Positions 41,075 through 47,630 of a stretch of DNA of 51,364 nt are shown piece by piece; position 1 is the first letter of the stretch, and each line of letters begins with the position of its first letter. A program made the position numbers and the translations under genes. Under the pieces are notes generated by a model, which had not been told where the DNA came from, searched no databases, and saw only the letters and a program-made list of their open reading frames with translations. This DNA comes from Anaerolineae bacterium. Lineage in GTDB: Bacteria; Chloroflexota; Anaerolineae; Aggregatilineales; Phototrophicaceae. The stretch is taken from positions 85,753 through 137,116 of the forward strand of contig JAHDWN010000016.1 in NCBI GenBank assembly GCA_023382675.1, given 5' to 3'.

Positions 41075-42196
41075 TTATTTCAGCACCTCGTCGGGTTTCT
41101 CCATCGTCATGTGGGCGGGTATCGAACGTTGTTCACGCGTACTCCAGTGACGGAACCGTTCGGAAAGCGCAGCCAGGCGTCCCTCGCCCATGATGGCGTT
41201 GAGTACCACAACACCGGCCATCACCGCCCCTTCGACCACACGCACCCAATAGCCGCTGATGGTTGTGGCGACGACACCTGCTTCCAGCGAGCCGATGATG
41301 TACATCCCGAAATAAGTGCCCACGATCGAACCGGCGCCACCGGCAATCGAAGTCCCGCCGACAAAGACGCCCGCCATCACCGGCAACAGGTAATTCCCCT
41401 GCGTTGGATAAAAGACGCCGATATCAAGCGTGAGCAGAATCCCCGCAATCGCCGCCATCACCCCTTGCAGCGTGAAAAGCTGGACACGTGTCCTCTCAAC
41501 ATTGATGCCCATAACACGGGCCACGTCTGCGTTGTCGCCAATGAACGAGACAGCTTCGCCAAATGTGTGCCGGTTCAGGATGAACCACATCAAGACCGCC
41601 AGCGCCGTTGCCCACAGGGCCTGGACGGGCAGCCCGGGGAAGTTTTGTCCGCCAATCACCTGGCCTCTGAATAACCGGCCCACAAGAAGTTCGTGCAGGA
41701 AGTGGTCTTTAATGCCCACGAGCGCTACTTGCAGACCGCCCGCCAGCAGGATTGTGATACCATACCAGAAAAACTGTGCCGCCAGGGTTGCCATGATCGA
41801 CGGCACGCCGAGCCTGGCCACCAGAATGCCGTTCGTATACCCGACCAGAGCGCCCGCCGCCAGCGCCACGACGATACCTACATAGGGCCCCCAGATCGGG
41901 TCCAGGTTCCGGTAGCTCCAGGCCAGTGCCAGGCCAGACAGCGCGACCACAGCCGGAAAGCTCAGGTCGATTTCTCCCGCGGTGATGACCAGCGTGAGGC
42001 CCAGCCCGCAGATCAGCATCGGCGGTATGGTCTCGAAGAACGACATGTAGATGCCTGGTTTCAAGAATACGGTTGGGGCCGTGATCATAAATGCGACAAA
42101 CACGACGACCAGGACCAGGGCGATTGGCAGACCTTCGACCTTACTGAGAGATGCAGTTAGCGAACGGAGGCGATTTGTGCTGCTTTGAGTGGTCAT
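41075..42196 (-). CDS. Sugar-type ABC transporter permease (RbsC-like)
   Basis: 373 residues, ATG overlapping the stop of the ATPase gene (ATGA). About ten hydrophobic segments of the BPD_transp_2 family: LTLVITAGEIDLSFPAVVAL, NGILVARLGVPSIMATLAAQ, FIGDNADVARVMGINVERTR and GGTSIAGGAGSIVGTYFGMY. These are standard RbsC/XylH blocks. Forms a homodimeric pore with the ATPase encoded just upstream. Confidence 0.94.
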   Translation of the reverse strand: MTTQSSTNRLRSLTASLSKVEGLPIALVLVVVFVAFMITAPTVFLKPGIYMSFFETIPPMLICGLGLTLVITAGEIDLSFPAVVALSGLALAWSYRNLDPIWGPYVGIVVALAAGALVGYTNGILVARLGVPSIMATLAAQFFWYGITILLAGGLQVALVGIKDHFLHELLVGRLFRGQVIGGQNFPGLPVQALWATALAVLMWFILNRHTFGEAVSFIGDNADVARVMGINVERTRVQLFTLQGVMAAIAGILLTLDIGVFYPTQGNYLLPVMAGVFVGGTSIAGGAGSIVGTYFGMYIIGSLEAGVVATTISGYWVRVVEGAVMAGVVVLNAIMGEGRLAALSERFRHWSTREQRSIPAHMTMEKPDEVLK

Positions 42197-42978
42197 TCTT
42201 GTTTGTCCTTCAGACCATGAGCATAGCCAAGCAAGAACTCATCCAATTCTTTCAGAGTTACGTCGCTTCTGCGGATGTTTCCTACAACCTCACCACGATC
42301 GACAATGACAAAGCGGTCGGCGACTTCATACACATCGTGGATGGCGTGGGAGATATAGACGCAGGCTTTGCCACCCTCTTTGATCTTGTGGACGAAGCTG
42401 ATCACCTTCTGCACCTCCTTGAGGGAGAGCGCCACGGTTGGCTCGTCCAGGACGATCAGCTCGGCCTCAAAGTGCATTGCCCTGCCAATCGCAATCCCCT
42501 GCCGTTCCCCGCCGGAAAGCTTGCTCACCTTCGAATCGACGGTAATGCCCCGGCCACGAAAGCCAATCGTATTCAACATGATCTCGTTAGCGAGTTCTTT
42601 TTCCTTCTTCACGTCGATGAAACCAAAGCGGCGGGTAATCTGGCGTCCAACGAAGAAATTCCGCCACAGCGCCTGCTTCTCGCCGAGAGATTTGTCCTGG
42701 TAAACCGTCTCGATGCCGTACTCGTGCGCCTTCCTGACGCTGTAAGTGGAGAGATCGACTTTGCGCCCGGCGATATACAGCTCGCCGCTGCTTGGCCGGT
42801 AGACGCCGGTCAGGATCTTGACGATGGTCGATTTTCCCGCGCCGTTATCGCCGATGAGGCCCACGATTTCATTGCGACCAACCTGGATGTTGATGTTGCG
42901 CAGCGCGGCGACCGGTCCGAAGTACTTCTCGATGTTGACCATTTGCAGCGCGAATTCATGCGGACGGTGCTCAGTCAC
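42193..42978 (-). CDS. Sugar-type ABC transporter ATP-binding protein, single-domain
   Basis: 261 residues from the GTG at 42978, chosen because AAGGAGA lies 6 bases upstream; longer starts lack an RBS. Walker A is GDNGAGKST, the signature is LSGGERQ, Walker B is LIVLDEPTVAL and the switch His is in YISHAIHDVYEVADR. It has one ABC domain, unlike RbsA/XylG where two are fused, so it probably works as a dimer (as in XylFGH variants and the FrcA type). Operon order: ATPase, permease, binding protein. Confidence 0.93.
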   Translation of the reverse strand: MTEHRPHEFALQMVNIEKYFGPVAALRNINIQVGRNEIVGLIGDNGAGKSTIVKILTGVYRPSSGELYIAGRKVDLSTYSVRKAHEYGIETVYQDKSLGEKQALWRNFFVGRQITRRFGFIDVKKEKELANEIMLNTIGFRGRGITVDSKVSKLSGGERQGIAIGRAMHFEAELIVLDEPTVALSLKEVQKVISFVHKIKEGGKACVYISHAIHDVYEVADRFVIVDRGEVVGNIRRSDVTLKELDEFLLGYAHGLKDKQE

Positions 42979-43261
42979 GACAAGTCTCCTTGCAGTAGAC
43001 ATGCGGCACAGTACGCCAGCGCCGCTGAGGGCAAAAGTGTGCATAGAGTGGAATCGAATGAGAGGCAGGCGGACGGTTGCTGGGTCCAGTAAACCGATGG
43101 AACGACAAAGATATGCAGTTCATGTCTAATATTTCCAAACGATATTGTAGTTTCTGCGAAGTATAACGCATCTCGTCAGGGAGGGGGGCAGTATTTCTCA
43201 GTCATGATAGGTGTATTCGGATTCTGGGCATGGCCCGCCCATGAAATGGGGCGGGCAACAA

Positions 43262-43330
43262 ATGCGCCTCCGCAGGAGGCGCACGTCTAGACGGGACGGG
43301 GAATTACATTCCCCGGCGACGAAATGGCAC
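43262..43330. repeat. R5 double-hairpin repeat, copy b
   Basis: CGCCTCCGCAGGAGGCGCAC, then CTAGACGGGACGGGGAATTA, CATTCCCCGGCGAC. The first part folds CCTCC/GGAGG and the second GGGGAAT/ATTCCCC. It matches the copy at 13040-13110. The surrounding ~590-base spacer between the transporter and SWIM genes shows no other clear feature besides the -10 element below. Confidence 0.6.
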
Positions 43331-43525
43331 ATTTGCCCCCATTTCCGAATGCGCCCGTCATGCTCCGTGTATAACCGATGCAAATCCAGTGCGACGCGGC
43401 AGTACACTGCCTGATTTGACGCTGCAACTGCACGTTGCACTCTGCGTACAAAACCCCGCCATTTCTTCCGTGTTTTCAGCCCCCAAATATGTGGGTAGTG
43501 CCTTTTGCTATTAGAACAAATATGC

Positions 43526-43531
43526 TATAAT
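43526..43531 (+). promoter_or_regulatory. Possible -10 element (TATAAT) of the SWIM gene
   Basis: A perfect TATAAT hexamer preceded by TTGCTA at 43505-43510 (spacer only 15 bases). AGAACAAATATGC between them contains a half-site like the AGAAC of LexA boxes, but no inverted partner, so damage control is speculative. Confidence 0.4.
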
Positions 43532-43572
43532 ATGAGGTGTAGGAAGCATGATTGATGGAGCTTTGACGCGCT

Positions 43573-43959
43573 ATGAAACCGGCGAACCTCAAATCACTAC
43601 AGAACCGCAGCCGCGCGCTGACTGTCCGCCGAGTCACGCGCGATACCTACGCGGTCGCCAGCAAATCGCAGCCGAATCTCCAGCACATCGTCACGGTGTC
43701 GCTAGGGCGCGACGGCGCGATCCACGGGCGCTGCACCTGCCCATGGTCACATCACGGCGGCTTTGGCTGTGTCCACGTGATGGCGGTGCTGCATCACCTC
43801 GCTGCGCGCAAGCGGCGGCGCATCAGCTTCTGGCCGACGCGGGAAGAGGCCGAGCGCCAGCACAAACGGGTGCTGCGACTGGTGGGCAACAAAGACGACG
43901 CGATCTACATCACCAGCCGCCCGGCACGCAGGAAGAAACAATTGCCCATGGCGGCCTGA
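43573..43959 (+). CDS. SWIM zinc-finger domain protein
   Basis: 128 residues. The zinc motif is CTCPWSHHGGFGCVHVMAVL, which fits the C-x-C-x(n)-C-x-H pattern of SWIM domains (Cys-Thr-Cys ... Cys-Val-His). Basic residues before and after it (KRRRISFWPTREEAERQHKR, RPARRKKQ) suggest DNA or RNA binding. SWIM domains occur in helicases, transposases and MEKK-type proteins, but this is a free-standing small protein. No partner gene is adjacent. Function unknown. Confidence 0.85.
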   Translation: MKPANLKSLQNRSRALTVRRVTRDTYAVASKSQPNLQHIVTVSLGRDGAIHGRCTCPWSHHGGFGCVHVMAVLHHLAARKRRRISFWPTREEAERQHKRVLRLVGNKDDAIYITSRPARRKKQLPMAA

Positions 43960-43994
43960 GATGCGGGCGCGAGTGGACGTGAGCGACCCATGGG

Positions 43995-44036
43995 ATCACC
44001 CAGGGCAAGCCATCGGCTTGCCCCTACAATAACGCC
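43995..44036. repeat. R4 palindromic repeat, copy b
   Basis: CACCCAGGGCAAGCCATCGG, CTTGCCCCTACAATAACG: stem GGGCAAGCC/GGCTTGCCC. It matches the copy at 4225-4295 and lies between convergent genes. Confidence 0.6.
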
Positions 44037-44062
44037 ATTCGTTCTCGCCACGTTCAGGTGTT

Positions 44063-45112
44063 CTAGGCCGTAAGCTGCCGCGCGTTGGTGGACTGCTGGG
44101 GTGAGAGCTGGCCGCTCCGCCCCAGTTTTTTGACGCGCTGGCGTGAGCGCAACCAGGCAGCGGGGCCTTCGATTTCCGCGCCGATGTACAACCGCAACAG
44201 CCACCAGTAGTCGCTGTTTTGCCCGCGCAGCATCCGCGCCAGTTCGCGCACAGTTTCGAGCGTGCGCCAGGCGGGCAGCCGGACGAACAGCTGCCACAGG
44301 CCGCGCCAATCGCCATCGTTGAGGAAGATCTCGATCTCGTAGGCAATCATGCCCTTGGTGTGATTGTGCAGTTGGTGGCGTAGAGACTCCCAATTGCTGC
44401 GGTGCTTGTGCCAGACCCAGACCGACGGCTCATAATAGATTGTGTAGCCCGCACGCAGGATGCGATAGAACATGTAGGTGTCATCCGCTGTGCCGGTCGG
44501 CGAACCCGCGCCCAACACCTCGTTGAACAAGCCGACGCGCGGGTCGACAAACACTTCGCGGCGGCAGGCCCAGTTCGCGCCGACGCCGGTGTAGTGGGCG
44601 GGCACGGAGCGCAGGCGAAAGGACCGGAACCAGTCCGTGTCAAAGTTGACCGGATCATGGCCGCGCCCAAGCGGATTGTATTTTTTAAACACTTTCTCGG
44701 CGTCAGTCTCAAGCTTGTGTGGGATCACATTGCCCGTGATGACGCAGACTTCGGGGTCGTCAAACTGCGCCATCACACTGTTGATGAAGCCAGGCGGCGT
44801 GATCACGTCGTCATCAATGGCGATCAGGATGCTGCCGCTGGCGGCGAGAATGGCCGCATTGCGCGCATAAGAGATGCCCGTGCGCGGTTCTTCTACCAGG
44901 ATCACGTCCGGGAACTCGGCGACGACGGCGGCGGTTTGCCCGGACTCCGGATGATTATCGGCGATCACGATTTCGACCGGCACCTGCGTGATTTGTTGGG
45001 TGAGGCTTTCAAGACATTCGCGTAAGTCATCTGGCCGGTCGTGGGTGGGGATGATGATCGATGCGCCTGCCGCAGGATGGACGGTCAGATGTGAAGGATC
45101 AGTAAATCCCAT
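44063..45112 (-). CDS. Family 2 glycosyltransferase
   Basis: 349 residues from the ATG at 45112 (MGFTDPSHLTV). The GT-A fold has ASIIIPTHDRPDDLRECLES, IVIADNHPES, AIDDDVITPPGFI (metal-binding DDD), and GTADDTYMFYRILRAGYTIY containing the catalytic-base ED-like motif (ADD). WHKHRSN follows. The C-terminal third is helical without clear membrane spans, so it is probably cytosolic or peripheral. Sugar and acceptor unknown. No operon partner. Confidence 0.92.
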   Translation of the reverse strand: MGFTDPSHLTVHPAAGASIIIPTHDRPDDLRECLESLTQQITQVPVEIVIADNHPESGQTAAVVAEFPDVILVEEPRTGISYARNAAILAASGSILIAIDDDVITPPGFINSVMAQFDDPEVCVITGNVIPHKLETDAEKVFKKYNPLGRGHDPVNFDTDWFRSFRLRSVPAHYTGVGANWACRREVFVDPRVGLFNEVLGAGSPTGTADDTYMFYRILRAGYTIYYEPSVWVWHKHRSNWESLRHQLHNHTKGMIAYEIEIFLNDGDWRGLWQLFVRLPAWRTLETVRELARMLRGQNSDYWWLLRLYIGAEIEGPAAWLRSRQRVKKLGRSGQLSPQQSTNARQLTA

Positions 45113-45241
45113 GCGCTTCTTCTCGTGTGCTATTGCTCTTACAGCATACATTACACGAGCCTCATTTGTCCATGGAATCTTATGGATTTGTACGGCTGCG
45201 TTGGGCGTTGCGCAGCGCCACAATCGCGGGCGCGATAACCC

Positions 45242-46159
45242 TCACGTGCCGGCCATAAAGGCTTCGGCTTGAGCACGTGTCGGGATGCCGCGCCGCCCAC
45301 CGAGCTTAGTCGCCTTGAGCGCGGCAACCGCGGACGCCAGGCGCACGCGCGCCGGAAGATCCAGCCCCCAGACCAGCCCGGCAGCATATGCCCCGTGAAA
45401 GACATCGCCGCAGCCGGTCGTATCGACGGCCTGCACCGTGAACGCGGGTTGATGCCCTGGCTCGCCGGTGCCATCCAGATACCAACTGCCCTGAATGCCG
45501 CAGGTGATGACGACCACCGCCCGATCCTCGCGCCAGAAGGCTCGCGCCGCCGCCGCCGGGTCGGTTTCGCCGAGCACCCGCGCCGCATAGCCCGACGAGA
45601 CGATCAGATGATCCGGCAGCGCCAGCAGTTCGGCATCGGTGCGCCGTTCCACGTCGCCGACGACAGCCACCCCGGCGGCGCGCGCCGTTTCCATCGCCCG
45701 GATCGTCGCCGTCGGGTCGGTGCTCACGTCATCGATCATGAGCACGCGTGCCGCCCGAACGGCAGCCAGCAGGGCCGAGTCAGCGGTTGGCGGCACGTGC
45801 CCCGCCGTCGTGTACAGAATCGTCCGGCTGCCCGTGCCCTGCTCGACGATGATGAAGGCGTGGATCGGGCGCGCGTCCGGGTGGCGCGCGATCAGCGACG
45901 TGTCCACACCCTCGCGTTCGAAGTCGGCGATCACCCAGCGCGAGAGATCGTCATCGCCGAGCACGTCGACATAGGCTGTTGATACGCCCAGACGCGCTGC
46001 GGCGACCGATGCGGTCGCGACCAGGCCGCCGCCATGCCGATCCGTCGCCAGCACTTCCTGCTTGCTATCCGCCAGTGGATAGTGATCCACGATCAGCAGT
46101 TCATCAACTGTCGCAGCGCCGATGCCGATGATGTCCCAACGGGTGTGTGTCTCGTTCAT
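45242..46159 (-). CDS. PfkB-family carbohydrate kinase
   Basis: 305 residues from the ATG at 46159, overlapping the deaminase stop (ATGA); a TTG two codons earlier is weaker. IIGIGAATVDELLIVDHYPL and GGGLVATASVAAARLG are the N-terminal PfkB blocks; DTTGCGDVFHGAYAAGLV is signature 2 with the anion hole and catalytic Asp. The substrate is not fixed by the motifs: ribokinase, fructokinase, 2-keto-3-deoxygluconate, adenosine and similar. Its operon with an aldolase suggests it phosphorylates a sugar later cleaved by that aldolase. Confidence 0.93.
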   Translation of the reverse strand: MNETHTRWDIIGIGAATVDELLIVDHYPLADSKQEVLATDRHGGGLVATASVAAARLGVSTAYVDVLGDDDLSRWVIADFEREGVDTSLIARHPDARPIHAFIIVEQGTGSRTILYTTAGHVPPTADSALLAAVRAARVLMIDDVSTDPTATIRAMETARAAGVAVVGDVERRTDAELLALPDHLIVSSGYAARVLGETDPAAAARAFWREDRAVVVITCGIQGSWYLDGTGEPGHQPAFTVQAVDTTGCGDVFHGAYAAGLVWGLDLPARVRLASAVAALKATKLGGRRGIPTRAQAEAFMAGT

Positions 46160-46617
46160 CGCCAATACGCCAGGTGTACAGCGACTGCCTCATCTTCCAG
46201 CACCGGGCCGATGACTTCGACCGCCCGTGCGCCGCGTGCGAAGACCTCCCGGCTTGGCAGATTCAGCCCGCCACCGCCGACGATCGCCTTCAGGCGTTTC
46301 TCCGAGCAGGCGTAGACCATGCGCCCGATGCCCGACCAGTAGATCGCGCCCGCGCACATCGCGCACGGCTCGGTGCTGGTGTAAAGCGTGCAGTCAGCGA
46401 GGAATTCCGCCGAGTAGGCCGCGCCCGCCAGCCGCACGAGATTGGTCTCAGCATGGCCGGTTGGGTCGCTCTCGGTGAAGATCGTGTTTTCGGCGCGCAG
46501 GATGACCGCGCCCTCTTTGACCAGCACCGCCCCGAACGGCTCGTTGCCATGATCGACGGCGGCCTGCGCGAGGGCGATTGCTTCACGGATAAAGGGATAA
46601 TGGATGTCGTCCGCCAT
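46156..46617 (-). CDS. Nucleoside/guanine deaminase-like (CDA-fold) zinc enzyme
   Basis: 153 residues. The zinc site is GHAETNLV (His and catalytic Glu) plus EPCAMCAGAI (two Cys), the classic CDA-superfamily pair. NEPFGAVLVKEGAVILRAEN is conserved in guanine deaminases and tRNA adenosine deaminases. A trailing segment (GGGGLNLPSREVFARGARAV) is closer to GuaD-like than TadA. It sits between the aldolase and PfkB genes (12-base gap before, 4-base overlap after), so the three are one operon. Confidence 0.9.
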   Translation of the reverse strand: MADDIHYPFIREAIALAQAAVDHGNEPFGAVLVKEGAVILRAENTIFTESDPTGHAETNLVRLAGAAYSAEFLADCTLYTSTEPCAMCAGAIYWSGIGRMVYACSEKRLKAIVGGGGLNLPSREVFARGARAVEVIGPVLEDEAVAVHLAYWR

Positions 46618-46628
46618 CGGCTAACGCC

Positions 46629-47417
46629 CTACCTTCCCGCGAGCGCGTCGTCGGCGCTTTTGCCATCGTGGATGACGGCCTTGTAAGCGCGTACTGCGCC
46701 GGTGATGTCCTCGCTGCCCCAGACATTGCGCCCGACCGTGCCGCCGCGCACGCCGGCATTGCAGGCTTCGCGCAGCACATTGAGCGCGTCGCGCATGGTG
46801 GCCGTCTTCGGGCCGCCCGCCGCCACGACCGGCACCGGGCAGTCGGCGACGATCTGCGCATGCGCGACCGGATCGCCACAGTATGGGACTTTGACGATGT
46901 CCGCGCCGACCTCGACGATGCAGCGCACCGCCCAGGCGATGTCCTCCGGGCTGAAGATGATATTGTTGTCCTTATCGCGTGGATAGACGTGGCAGATGAT
47001 CGGCATGCCGTGGCGCTCGCCCTCGCGGACGTAGTCGGCCACGTTGCTCAGGTAATAGGCCTCGGTCTTGCCGTGAACGTAGGCAACGACCGCTGTCGCG
47101 TCCGCGCCCATCATCAGCGTTTCCTCGACAGTCGCGAAGTTTTCGTGCGCGCTGTCATCCGGGCGCACGCCGCTGCTCTGGATAATGAGCGGCTTTTTCC
47201 CGGCGTATTTATGCCAGAGCGCGCGGGCGACGCCTTTGTGCATGGTCACGGCATCCGGCTCGCCCGCCATGACCGCTTCAAGCGTCTTTTCGATCTGGCG
47301 CAGGCCCTGGGGCAGGCCGATGTTGTAGCCGGTGAAGTGATCGACGGCAACCGAGCACAGATTGCCGGACGGATGCGCGAAGATGCGATTGAGACGGATT
47401 TGTTTACCAAGAGACAT
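46629..47417 (-). CDS. Class I aldolase of the FbaB/LsrF/DeoC-type (beta/alpha)8 family
   Basis: 262 residues from the ATG at 47417 (MSLGKQIRLNRIFAHPSGNL). CSVAVDHFTGYNIGLPQGLR, VTMHKGVARALW, ADIVKVPYCGD (Schiff-base Lys) and VVAAGGPKT are the family's usual strands. Members include fructose-bisphosphate aldolase class IA, LsrF and ADH synthase; the exact substrate is unknown. First gene of the aldolase-deaminase-PfkB operon. Its start and leader are duplicated near 50.65 kb. Confidence 0.92.
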   Translation of the reverse strand: MSLGKQIRLNRIFAHPSGNLCSVAVDHFTGYNIGLPQGLRQIEKTLEAVMAGEPDAVTMHKGVARALWHKYAGKKPLIIQSSGVRPDDSAHENFATVEETLMMGADATAVVAYVHGKTEAYYLSNVADYVREGERHGMPIICHVYPRDKDNNIIFSPEDIAWAVRCIVEVGADIVKVPYCGDPVAHAQIVADCPVPVVAAGGPKTATMRDALNVLREACNAGVRGGTVGRNVWGSEDITGAVRAYKAVIHDGKSADDALAGR

Positions 47418-47562
47418 GATGGAGAGATGCCTTTTGTGTGTGGTGCAGTACCGATGTGACGCCGATTGTAGCGCAGGTTGCGGCGAGCGGGTGTTGCCAG
47501 TATCACGACGATGATGTCGTAATCCGTTCCACAAGCCCCAGCACAAGGCTGTGTATCCCCGA

Positions 47563-47591
47563 TTGCCTACCAAAATTGCTCACGGTATAGT
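47563..47591 (+). promoter_or_regulatory. Promoter-like sequence of the TIR-WD40 gene
   Basis: TTGCCT (47563-47568), 17 bases, TATAGT (47586-47591), about 40 bases before the start codon. Confidence 0.55.
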
Positions 47592-47630
47592 GTACACAAC
47601 ACAACCCAAGACAGAGTCGTATGGGTGATG

